Below, piece by piece: positions 24,959-31,918 of a DNA stretch of 64,000 nucleotides. The number at the start of each line of letters is the position of its first letter. The stretch's first letter is position 1. Under the pieces are notes generated by a model. It was not told the origin of the DNA. It did no database searches and saw nothing but the letters and a program-made list of their open reading frames with translations. The DNA comes from Micromonospora halophytica (GTDB lineage: Bacteria; Actinomycetota; Actinomycetes; Mycobacteriales; Micromonosporaceae): contig NZ_FMDN01000005.1 in the NCBI RefSeq assembly GCF_900090245.1, positions 62,001-126,000 of the forward strand, given 5' to 3'. A program made the position numbers and the translations under genes.

Positions 24959-25699
24959 ATGGAGACAGCCTTGACGGTCACCTCAGCCCGCAGCGCCGCC
25001 ATGCCCGCGGTCGTCGACCGGCAGACCTGGCTGCGCGAGCGCGACGAACTGCTGGCCCGGGAAAAGGCCCACACCCGGGAGGGAGACGCCATCGCCGCCG
25101 CGCGTCGTCGACTGCCGATGACCCTGATGCCGCCGGTGACGGTGCGGGGCCCCGGCGGGGAGACCCCGTTGGTGGACGTGTTCGAGGGCCGCCGGATGCT
25201 CATGGCCTACTTCCACATGTGGCACGACGGCAAGCCGTACGAGGACCAGTGCGAGGGGTGCACCTTCTCCACCTGCCACATGCAGATGCTCGACTACCTG
25301 CACGCCCGCGACGTCACCTACGCCGTGTTCTGCCAGGGCTCCTACGACGAGAGCGCCCCGTTCGCGGAGTTCATGGGCTACCCGTTCCCCTGGTACTCGG
25401 CGAAGGACTCCGACCCGGCCCTGGTGGACGGACGCGGATTCGGGCTGATCGCGTGCTACCTGCGCGACGGCGACCAGGTCTACGAGACGTACTGGACCAC
25501 CGGACGGGGCGTGGAGGCGTTGATGACCAGCTACCACGCCCTCGATCTCACCGTGTACGGCCGGCAGGAGCCCTGGGAGGACGCGCCCGACGGCTGGCCG
25601 AAGGTCAGCGGGCACCCGTGGCGTGTCGACGGCCGCCCGACGGCGCAGTGGAACCGACCGGGCGTGACGGCGGCGCAGTCGTGCTGCGGGCAGTGCTGA
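24959..25699 (+). CDS. DUF899 family thioredoxin-like protein
   Basis: 246 aa from ATG 24959; a TTG at 24971 has a better RBS (GGAGA, 5 bp away) and would remove four residues. The DUF899 pattern is clear: RQTWLRERDELLAREKAHTREGDAIAAARRRLPM, then LVDVFEGRRMLMAYFHMWHDGKPYEDQCEGCTFSTCHMQMLDYLHARDVT. The CxxC pair in CEGCTFSTC suits a thioredoxin-like redox role. The C-terminus QSCCGQC adds a further Cys cluster. Physiological role unknown. Confidence 0.88.
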   Translation: METALTVTSARSAAMPAVVDRQTWLRERDELLAREKAHTREGDAIAAARRRLPMTLMPPVTVRGPGGETPLVDVFEGRRMLMAYFHMWHDGKPYEDQCEGCTFSTCHMQMLDYLHARDVTYAVFCQGSYDESAPFAEFMGYPFPWYSAKDSDPALVDGRGFGLIACYLRDGDQVYETYWTTGRGVEALMTSYHALDLTVYGRQEPWEDAPDGWPKVSGHPWRVDGRPTAQWNRPGVTAAQSCCGQC

Positions 25700-25770
25700 C
25701 GACCGTCGGGCCGCGGTTACGTCGAAGGACCTGACCGGGACTAGCGTCCTGACCAGGGCCTTCGCGTTGG

Positions 25771-25841
25771 AGCGGGTGACGGGAATCGAACCCGCACTGT
25801 CAGCTTGGGAAGCTGATGTTCTGCCATTGAACTACACCCGC
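25771..25841 (-). tRNA. tRNA-Gly (anticodon CCC)
   Basis: Read on the minus strand: acceptor GCGGGTG pairs with CACCCGC, D arm GTTCAATGGCAGAAC, anticodon stem TCAGC/GCTGA around loop TTCCCAA (anticodon CCC), T arm GCGGG-TTCGATT-CCCGT. CCA is not encoded. A TACAGT -10-like element lies about 10 bp upstream (25852-25857). Confidence 0.95.
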
Positions 25842-25957
25842 AGGCGGCATCACTGTACCTGAGGTCACCACCTCCGTGCATCCGGGTACCCCCGACGCGC
25901 CCGACCCCGCCCCAAGGTGATCATCCCGCGACGGATCGTATAGACGACAGTCCAAAA

Positions 25958-25973
25958 GTTGCTCAGCAGTAAC
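25958..25973. promoter_or_regulatory. weak relative of the GTTAC-N6-GTAAC operator
   Basis: GTTGCTCAGCAGTAAC, 14 of 16 identical to the site at 35752, about 100 bp before the M43 protease gene. The broken left arm and unrelated gene make this a low-confidence call. Confidence 0.2.
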
Positions 25974-26075
25974 ATGCGGCCGTTCTCAAATCTGTCGATC
26001 GGTTGTAACGTCACCCCCACGTTTTCGACCACGGCCGACACACCCCCTGTCGTGCCGCGAGAAAGAGGTGGGCCC

Positions 26076-27068
26076 ATGGGACTCCGTCCCAACCTGCTGA
26101 CCCGGCGTGCCGCCGGTGTCGCGTCGACGACCCTCGCGCTGCTGCTCAGCACCGCCGCCGTGGGTGTCGTCCCCGCTGCTTCCGCCTTCTCCGCCGCCCC
26201 CGGCACCGACGCGTCCTGTGAGGAGCCGGCCGACGTCCACGTGGACGCCCGGATCAAGAAGGGCGCGATCGCCGACCACGAGCCCAACGAGCTGACCGCC
26301 GCCCAGGTCCGCGAGCGCGAGGCCGACCTGGCCATGGCGCTGCGCGAGCGGACCCGCTTCCGCGCCGGCGCCCAGGCCGCCGCCCCGCTGGCCAGCGTGA
26401 CCATCCCGGTCGTCGTGCACGTCATCCAGGAGAACAGCACCCGGGCCGGCGGCAACATCCCGGACTCGATGATCACGTCGCAGATCAACGTGCTCAACCA
26501 GTCCTACAGTGGCGCCACCGGTGGCGCGGCCACCGCGTTCAGCTTCCAGCTCCAGAAGATCAACCGGGTGACCAACCCGTCCTGGTACCCGATCGTCCAG
26601 GGCTCCAGCGCCGAGCGGCAGATGAAGAACCAGCTCCGCGAGGGCGGCAAGAACACCCTGAACATGTACCTGGGTGAGCTGAGCAACGGCCTGCTCGGCT
26701 GGGCGACCTTCCCGAAGCGCAAGCTCGACAGCATGGACGGCGTGGTCGTGCTGAGCGAGTCGCTGCCCAGCGGCACCGCCGCCAACTACAACCAGGGCGA
26801 CACCGGCACCCACGAGGTCGGCCACTGGCTGAACCTCTACCACACCTTCCAGGGTGGCTGCTCCGGCTCGGGCGACGGCGTCTCCGACACCCCGGCCGAG
26901 GCCTCGCCGGCCTACCAGTGCCCGACCGGCCGGGACACCTGCGCCACCGCCGGCCTGGACCCGATCACCAACTTCATGGACTACACCTACGACTCGTGCA
27001 TGTACCAGTTCACCGCTGGGCAGGCGAGCCGCATGCTGACCGCGTGGAACGCCTACCGCGCGCCCTGA
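26076..27068 (+). CDS. secreted M43-family (pappalysin-like) zinc metalloprotease
   Basis: 330 aa from ATG 26076. A signal peptide with twin Arg before the hydrophobic core (LLTRRAAGVASTTLALLLSTAAVGVVPAASA) directs export. A charged propeptide-like region follows. The catalytic zinc site is HEVGHWLNLYH at residues 246-256 (HExxHxxGxxH type, with Asn-Leu in the variable part), and NFMDYTYDSCMYQFTAGQASRM supplies the Met-turn. Cysteines near the active site (GGCSGSG, YQCPTGRDTC) match M43 proteases. Secreted, so probably nutritional or matrix-processing. It ends at a bidirectional terminator. Confidence 0.92.
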   Translation: MGLRPNLLTRRAAGVASTTLALLLSTAAVGVVPAASAFSAAPGTDASCEEPADVHVDARIKKGAIADHEPNELTAAQVREREADLAMALRERTRFRAGAQAAAPLASVTIPVVVHVIQENSTRAGGNIPDSMITSQINVLNQSYSGATGGAATAFSFQLQKINRVTNPSWYPIVQGSSAERQMKNQLREGGKNTLNMYLGELSNGLLGWATFPKRKLDSMDGVVVLSESLPSGTAANYNQGDTGTHEVGHWLNLYHTFQGGCSGSGDGVSDTPAEASPAYQCPTGRDTCATAGLDPITNFMDYTYDSCMYQFTAGQASRMLTAWNAYRAP

Positions 27069-27083
27069 TCACCGCCTCGGCAT

Positions 27084-27121
27084 CCGGTGCCGGCTCCGTC
27101 TCGCGACGGGGCCGGCACCGG
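27084..27121. terminator. bidirectional terminator between convergent genes
   Basis: 11-bp outer stem (CCGGTGCCGGC and complement) with an inner CCGTC/GACGG stem and TCGC tetraloop, 16 bp after the metalloprotease stop and just beyond the end of the minus-strand oxidase gene. Confidence 0.7.
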
Positions 27122-27132
27122 TCATTTCCGGG

Positions 27133-27699
27133 TCAGGCGGCGGTGCGGCGGGTGTCGAAGCCGTGCCGTCCGCGCCGGGCCGGCCGCTGATCGGGTACGC
27201 CCACGGCGTCGGAGCCGCGGTGGGCCGCCCGGGGATCGAGCCAGACCTGCACGGCGGGTCGCCCCGGGCCGTCGCCGGGCTGGACCAGCCCACCCGGGCC
27301 GCGGCGGGTCAGCATCGCCACGTCCACGCTGAACTCGAAGAGCCGCCAGTCCACCTGCGGCGCGGCGCGGCCGACGCGGGCGATCCGGGCCGCCTGGGCC
27401 GGGTCGGCGACCGGGTGCGCCCGGCCGGCGACGTACGCCTCGTCGTCGCTCTCCTCCGCCGGGAAGGAGTGCAACGCATAGCGCCCGTCGCGTTCGAGGT
27501 CGCGCCGCTTCGGCGAGTCGACGACGAAGCAGAACAGCCCCTCGTCGGTGATCACGGGGCAGACCGGGTGCACCCGGGGGCCGCCGTCGGCGCGGACGGT
27601 GGCCAGGTAGCCGAAGCCCGGCCCGTACTGCTGCAGGAGAAGGCGGATCCCGTCGGCGAGTCGGGGCTCGTCGGCGGTGAATTCGGACCAGGAAGCCAT
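27133..27699 (-). CDS. pyridoxamine 5'-phosphate oxidase-like flavin protein
   Basis: 188 aa. Split-barrel flavin-binding fold: GFGYLATVRADGGPRVHPVCPVITDEGLFCFVVDSPKRRDLERDGRYALHSFPAEESDDEAYVAGRAHPV is a typical PPOX-like N-terminal half. The C-terminal 60 residues are Gly/Arg/Pro-rich and poorly conserved in type. It probably binds FMN, F420 or heme; the reaction is unknown. It is divergent from dcd, with an SOS-like sequence between the two. Confidence 0.85.
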   Translation of the reverse strand: MASWSEFTADEPRLADGIRLLLQQYGPGFGYLATVRADGGPRVHPVCPVITDEGLFCFVVDSPKRRDLERDGRYALHSFPAEESDDEAYVAGRAHPVADPAQAARIARVGRAAPQVDWRLFEFSVDVAMLTRRGPGGLVQPGDGPGRPAVQVWLDPRAAHRGSDAVGVPDQRPARRGRHGFDTRRTAA

Positions 27700-27711
27700 A
27701 CGGACATCCTA

Positions 27712-27727
27712 TCGAACATGTGTACGA
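27712..27727. promoter_or_regulatory. possible LexA (SOS) box
   Basis: TCGAACATGTGTACGA matches the actinobacterial SOS consensus TCGAAC-N4-GTTCGA at 11 of 12 defined bases. It lies 13 bp before the oxidase start and 50 bp before dcd. Confidence 0.35.
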
Positions 27728-27777
27728 ACCTGTAGTCCGACACGCAGGTCACCCGACCCGCTCGATATGGTGTGCCG

Positions 27778-28356
27778 ATGCTGCTCTCCGACCGCGACCT
27801 GGTCTCCGAGATCAAGGCGGGCACGCTCGCGCTGGAGCCGTTCGAGCCCACGCTGGTGCAACCGTCCAGCATCGACGTCCGCCTCGACAAGCTCTTCCGG
27901 GTCTTCAACAACCATCTGTACACGCACATCGACCCGGCGGTGCAGCAGGACGACCTGACCTCGATGGTCGAGGTCCCGGAGGGCGAGCCCTTCGTGCTGC
28001 ACCCGGGCGAGTTCGTGCTCGCGTCCACGCTCGAGGTGATCTCGCTGGGCGAGCAGCTCGCGGGCCGGCTGGAGGGTAAGTCCAGCCTGGGCCGGCTGGG
28101 TCTGCTCACCCACTCGACCGCCGGCTTCATCGATCCGGGCTTCTCCGGCCATGTGACGCTGGAGCTGTCGAACGTGGCGAACCTGCCGATCACCCTCTGG
28201 CCGGGCATGAAGATCGGCCAGCTCTGCATCTTCCGGCTGTCGTCCCCGGCCGAACACCCGTACGGTTCGGCCGTCTACGGGTCACGCTACCAGGGGCAGC
28301 GCGGGCCGACGCCGAGCCGCTCCTGGCAGCACTGGCGCACCTGGCCGACCCGCTGA
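27778..28356 (+). CDS. dcd: dCTP deaminase (possibly bifunctional deaminase/dUTPase)
   Basis: 192 aa from ATG 27778 ([12 protein letters not shown]); the GTG at 27772 would add two residues. It deaminates dCTP to dUTP for dTMP synthesis. Nearly every family motif is present: [74 protein letters not shown] and [14 protein letters not shown]-like [13 protein letters not shown] at the end. The active-site Glu is in HVTLEL. The M. tuberculosis homologue, strikingly similar in these segments, is bifunctional and yields dUMP directly, so this one may be too. Confidence 0.96.
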   Translation: MLLSDRDLVSEIKAGTLALEPFEPTLVQPSSIDVRLDKLFRVFNNHLYTHIDPAVQQDDLTSMVEVPEGEPFVLHPGEFVLASTLEVISLGEQLAGRLEGKSSLGRLGLLTHSTAGFIDPGFSGHVTLELSNVANLPITLWPGMKIGQLCIFRLSSPAEHPYGSAVYGSRYQGQRGPTPSRSWQHWRTWPTR

Positions 28357-28358
28357 CA

Positions 28359-28379
28359 CCGGGCCCCCGACCGGCCCGG
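28359..28379. terminator. weak hairpin between dcd and NlpC/P60 gene
   Basis: 7-bp GC stem (CCGGGCC/GGCCCGG), 7-nt loop, in the 36-bp gap between the two convergent stops. Confidence 0.4.
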
Positions 28380-28392
28380 CCCGGCAACCGCG

Positions 28393-29433
28393 TCAGCCCG
28401 GCCGGCCGTAACTGTTGACCGGCCCGTCGTCGACCCGCTTCATCTTCACCGGCACCCCGGCGCGGGAGGCGTGCACCACCCAGCCGCCGCCGACGTACAT
28501 GCCGACGTGGTGCAGGTCAGCGTAGTAGAACACCAGGTCGCCGGGGCGCAGGTCGGCCCGGCCGATCCGGGCCGTCACCTGGCGCTGCTGGCGGGCGTTG
28601 TGCGGCAGCCGTACGCCGCCCTTCGCCCAGGCCGCGAGCATCAGCCCCGAGCAGTCGTACGCGTTCGGCCCCGCCGCGCCCCAGACGTACGGCTTGCCGA
28701 TCTGGGCGCAGACGAACTTCACCGCCGCGCCGGCCGGGCCGCCCGGGTACGCCGCCGGGCAGGGCGCGGGGCGCAGCGGGCCGCCAGCACCAGCGTCGTG
28801 GAGCCTGAGGCGCAGCCGTTGCAGCCGGTCGATCTCGGCGTCGATCTGCTTCTTCCGGGCGGCGAGCTGCGCCTCGGTACGGCTGAGCTGGGCCACCATC
28901 TCGTCCAGCGGGGCCTTCTTCGCGGCGAGTTCGTCGCGCAGGGCCTTGACGGCCTGCACCTCGCGTTGCTGCCGGCTGGCGAAGCGGTCGAGCAGTTCGA
29001 GCTGGCCGACCAGCTCGCCGGGGGACCTGCTGCCGAGCAGGGCGTTGACGACGGAGATGCTCTCCCCCTTGTACGCCTCGGCGGCGAGCCCGGACACCTG
29101 GTTCATGGCCAGGTCGACCTGGAGTTGCAGCGGGCCGATCCGCCGGCTGAGCGCGTCGGCCCGACGGCGCTTCACGGCGAGGTCCTGACGGATCGCGTTG
29201 TGCTGTTCGATCAGGGGTTCGAGTCTGTTCCAGTCCCGGTCGATCTGCCGTTCGATCTCGGGGATCGTGGGTTCGGCGTGCGCCGCCGTGGTGCCACCGG
29301 TCAGGACGACGGCGGTGCCGGCGAGGACGGCGAGGACGGTGGTGAAGCGGGACCAGCGTGGGCGCGGCGCAGCGGCACGCCCGGCGACCTGGGTCGACCG
29401 GTGTGCCGGTGGCCACGGGGCATGGTGTGCCAC
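28393..29433 (-). CDS. secreted NlpC/P60 peptidoglycan endopeptidase with coiled-coil N-terminus (copy 1)
   Basis: 346 aa from GTG 29431-29433. Signal segment (FTTVLAVLAGTAVVLTGGTTAAHA), then about 160 residues of coiled coil (IERQIDRDWNRLEPLIEQHNAI onward), as in RipA-type hydrolases, then the C40 peptidase domain. Catalytic Cys261 lies in NAYDCSGLMLAAW, with the His in LHHVGMYVGG and a further polar residue in WVVHASRAG. It cuts stem-peptide bonds during growth or division. Its leader holds a ydaO-type riboswitch, so its expression should respond to c-di-AMP. It is paralogous to the next gene upstream. Confidence 0.93.
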   Translation of the reverse strand: MAHHAPWPPAHRSTQVAGRAAAPRPRWSRFTTVLAVLAGTAVVLTGGTTAAHAEPTIPEIERQIDRDWNRLEPLIEQHNAIRQDLAVKRRRADALSRRIGPLQLQVDLAMNQVSGLAAEAYKGESISVVNALLGSRSPGELVGQLELLDRFASRQQREVQAVKALRDELAAKKAPLDEMVAQLSRTEAQLAARKKQIDAEIDRLQRLRLRLHDAGAGGPLRPAPCPAAYPGGPAGAAVKFVCAQIGKPYVWGAAGPNAYDCSGLMLAAWAKGGVRLPHNARQQRQVTARIGRADLRPGDLVFYYADLHHVGMYVGGGWVVHASRAGVPVKMKRVDDGPVNSYGRPG

Positions 29434-29452
29434 CGGGCTCCGTACTCCTTCT

Positions 29453-29600
29453 TCCGCGACCGCCTACCGGGTTAGCTGACGGGTTCGGGCGGGAAGGGAG
29501 CGCCCTACCGCACTGGCTGCGGATTCACCCCGGCGTACCTGGGTCCCCGGCTCGCCCGGAGGCGACTCGGCGGTGCCGGCCGTCGCCGCCCTGGTGGGAC
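29453..29600 (-). ncRNA. ydaO/yuaA c-di-AMP riboswitch
   Basis: Read on the minus strand, the leader of the NlpC/P60 gene carries the conserved blocks of the RF00379 class in order: GGGGACCCAGG, GGGGTGAATCCGCAG, GTAGGGC, CGAACCCGTCAGCTAACC and GGTAGGCG. It ends about 20 nt before the GTG at 29433. In actinomycetes this class sits before cell-wall hydrolase genes and normally switches them off when c-di-AMP is high. The 5' boundary is approximate and could reach about 29640. Confidence 0.88.
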
Positions 29601-29692
29601 GGAGCTGTCGGCGACCGACGGTTCCTCAGCGTAGGGACGCGCGTGACCGGACCGCAACCATCCGTGACCGGACACGCCGGGGCGGATACGCG

Positions 29693-29719
29693 GAACCCCC
29701 GGTCGACGACCGGGGGTTC
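29693..29719 (-). terminator. terminator after NlpC/P60 copy 2
   Basis: Perfect 12-bp stem (GAACCCCCGGTC and complement) with a 3-nt loop, 16 bp after the stop of the minus-strand gene at 29736. It separates the two peptidase genes into distinct transcripts. Confidence 0.78.
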
Positions 29720-29735
29720 GGCGGGGTCGGACGGA

Positions 29736-30746
29736 TCAGTACGGCCGACGGAAACCGGCGACCGGCATGTAGTTGATGCTGGTGACCTGGACCGGCTTGC
29801 CGGTCCGTGGGGCGTGGACCATGATGTCGTTGCCCAGGTAGAGACCCATGTGGTGCAGGTCGCTGAAGAAGAAGACCAGGTCACCGGGGCGCGCCTCGGA
29901 ACGCGGGATCGCCCTGCCCTCGTTCCACTGGTCGCCGGTGTGGTGGGTCAGCGAGATGCCGGCGGCCTTGTAGGCGTACTGGGTGAGGCCGGAGCAGTCG
30001 AACGAGTCGGGCCCGTCGGCGCCCCAGACGTACGGGTCACCGACCTGCTGGCAGGCCACCCGGATCGCGGTCTGCGCGGCGGAGCTCACCACGCCGTTGA
30101 TGGTCGGGCACCCGGCCACCTTCACCGTGGTCTTCGGCATCGACGCCTGCAGCCGCTTGATCTCCGCGTTGATCTGCGTCTTCTTGGCGGCCAGTTCCTT
30201 CTCCTGCTTGACCTCCGCGGCGATCAGCGCGTCGAGTTTCCCCTTCTCGTCGTCGAGCTTCTGCTTGGCGTCGATGACGACCTGGAGGTCCTTGCGCTCC
30301 TGCGCGGCGAGCCGGTCCAGGTAGGTCAGCTGCTCGGTCAGGACGTCCGGCTTGGCGCTGACCAGCAGCGCGCCGATGTCCTGCGAGGGGCCGGTCATGT
30401 AGTAGCGGGAGGCCATGGCGCCGACCCGGTTGAGGGCCAGCTCGGTCTGCAGCGCGAGCGGCTCGATCTTCTTCTGCAGCTCCGCGGCCTTCTTACGGTC
30501 CTTCTTGAGCTGCGCCCGGACCTTGTTGTACTGCTCGATGGTCGGTTCGAGCTGCTCCCACTGCTTGTCGATGGCCGCTTCGATCTCCTCCGGCGTGGGC
30601 GCGGCGTGCGCCGGCACGGCGAGCATCCCGGCACCGACGACCACGGCGGCGACGAGGGTGATCAGGCGGCGGGCGGCCCGGCGCAGAGCGGCCGGACGAG
30701 TGGGCGGCTGGCCCTGGGCGTGACGATGAAGGGGCATGGTTGCCAC
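29736..30746 (-). CDS. secreted NlpC/P60 peptidoglycan endopeptidase with coiled-coil N-terminus (copy 2)
   Basis: 336 aa from GTG 30746, chosen for AAAGGAG with 8-bp spacing; ATG 30737 is three codons further in. Signal peptide (LITLVAAVVVGAGMLAVPAHA), a long Lys/Glu-rich coiled coil (QYNKVRAQLKKDRKKAAELQ onward), then a C40 domain with Cys251 in DSFDCSGLTQYAY and His in LHHMGLYLGNDIMVHAP. Same architecture as the 346-aa copy 1. Unlike copy 1, its leader shows a good sigma-70-type promoter and no riboswitch. Confidence 0.93.
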   Translation of the reverse strand: MATMPLHRHAQGQPPTRPAALRRAARRLITLVAAVVVGAGMLAVPAHAAPTPEEIEAAIDKQWEQLEPTIEQYNKVRAQLKKDRKKAAELQKKIEPLALQTELALNRVGAMASRYYMTGPSQDIGALLVSAKPDVLTEQLTYLDRLAAQERKDLQVVIDAKQKLDDEKGKLDALIAAEVKQEKELAAKKTQINAEIKRLQASMPKTTVKVAGCPTINGVVSSAAQTAIRVACQQVGDPYVWGADGPDSFDCSGLTQYAYKAAGISLTHHTGDQWNEGRAIPRSEARPGDLVFFFSDLHHMGLYLGNDIMVHAPRTGKPVQVTSINYMPVAGFRRPY

Positions 30747-30828
30747 CGGCACCGACTCCTTTGCAACCGACCGCCGGGCGCCTCGCAGAGGGGAAGACGG
30801 AGGCAGACGACCCACAGCGGCCGGTGCA

Positions 30829-30857
30829 ACATTAGGTAAGCCGGGCAGCGATATCAA
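30829..30857 (-). promoter_or_regulatory. sigma-70-like promoter for NlpC/P60 copy 2
   Basis: On the minus strand TTGATA and TAATGT are separated by exactly 17 bp, about 75 bp upstream of the start, in an unusually AT-rich patch. Confidence 0.6.
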
Positions 30858-30913
30858 GGTGACCTTTCCTCTTTTCACTGCGTGGCGACCAGTTGCACAC
30901 AAAGGGTGTTGAT

Positions 30914-31918
30914 TCATTTCCCAACAATGGCTGTCAATACGTCGTCCAATGTCACCACGCCGAGCGGTCGACGGCCGTCGCTCACCAGCACCATGTGCCG
31001 TCGCTCGCGCCGCATCGCCAGCAGCAGGTCGGCCAGCGTACGGTCCGGCGGCACCACGGCCAGCGGCCGGTGGACCTCGGCGGGCACGGGCGCGCGACGG
31101 GACGCGCCGGCGTACCCGAGGACGTCCTTGACGTGCACGAAACCGAGCACCCGCCGGGTGGCGCGCTGCACCACCGGAAATCGCGAGCGACCCGTCCGGG
31201 TGGCCAGCACCTCCAGCGAGGCCGGCGAGACGTCCTCGGCCACCGTGGTCACCGTCGACCAGGGTTGCAGGGCGTCCGCGGCGGTCCGGGCGTGCAGGGC
31301 CAACGCCCCGGTGATCCGGGCGTGCTCGTCGGCGTCCAGCAGCCCCTCGGTACGCGCCTGCGCCACCAGCCCGGCCAGTTCCTCCGCGGTGAACACCGTC
31401 TTCACCGCCTCGGTGGCCTCGACCCCCCAGAGCCGCAGCACCTGCCGCGCCGACCACTTCATCGCCAGCAGCAGCGGCTTGGTGGCCACGCAGAAGGCCA
31501 GCATGGCCGGCCCCAGCCAGAGCGCGGACGGCTCCGGCCCGGCCAGGGTGATGTTCTTCGGCACCATCTCACCGACGACGGTGTGCAGGAACACCACGAC
31601 GGCCAGGGCGATCAGGAAGGAGACCGGGTGGACCACCCCGTCCGGCAGCCCTGCCGCGTGGAACAGCGGCTCCAGCAGGTGGGCCAGGGCCGGCTCGGCG
31701 ATCGCACCCAGCCCCAGCGAGCAGACCGTGATGCCGAGCTGCGCCCCGGCGATCATCAGCGGGATCTGGTTCATCGCCGACAGCGCCCAGCGGGCCCGCC
31801 GGGAGGTCGCGGCGAGCGGTTCGACCACCGTACGGCGGGACGCGATGAGCGCGAACTCGGTGCCCACGAAGAACGCGTTGCCGAGCAGCAGCGCCGCGGC
31901 GACGAGCAGTTCAGTCAT
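30914..31918 (-). CDS. CNNM/CorC-like (DUF21 + CBS) membrane protein, second gene of pair
   Basis: 334 aa. It starts directly with the first membrane helix of the DUF21 domain (MTELLVAAALLLGNAFFVGTEFALIASRR). Further helices and the motif AGAQLGITVCSLGLGAIAEPALAHLLEP follow, then two CBS motifs (PWSTVTTVAEDVSPASLEVLATRTGRSRFPVVQ; RTLADLLLAMRRERRHMVLVSDGRRPLGVVTLDDVL). The C-terminal CorC_HlyC domain is absent, so it is shorter than its partner. The family is linked to Mg2+ or Co2+ transport. Its ATG overlaps the end of the upstream paralogue by 8 bp. Confidence 0.92.
   Translation of the reverse strand: MTELLVAAALLLGNAFFVGTEFALIASRRTVVEPLAATSRRARWALSAMNQIPLMIAGAQLGITVCSLGLGAIAEPALAHLLEPLFHAAGLPDGVVHPVSFLIALAVVVFLHTVVGEMVPKNITLAGPEPSALWLGPAMLAFCVATKPLLLAMKWSARQVLRLWGVEATEAVKTVFTAEELAGLVAQARTEGLLDADEHARITGALALHARTAADALQPWSTVTTVAEDVSPASLEVLATRTGRSRFPVVQRATRRVLGFVHVKDVLGYAGASRRAPVPAEVHRPLAVVPPDRTLADLLLAMRRERRHMVLVSDGRRPLGVVTLDDVLTAIVGK

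Noticed and set aside
29736-31457. 573-codon frame extending the second NlpC/P60 gene through the neighbouring CNNM gene
   Set aside because: The extension is a shadow of the CNNM gene. A signal peptide, RBS and promoter fix the start near 30746.
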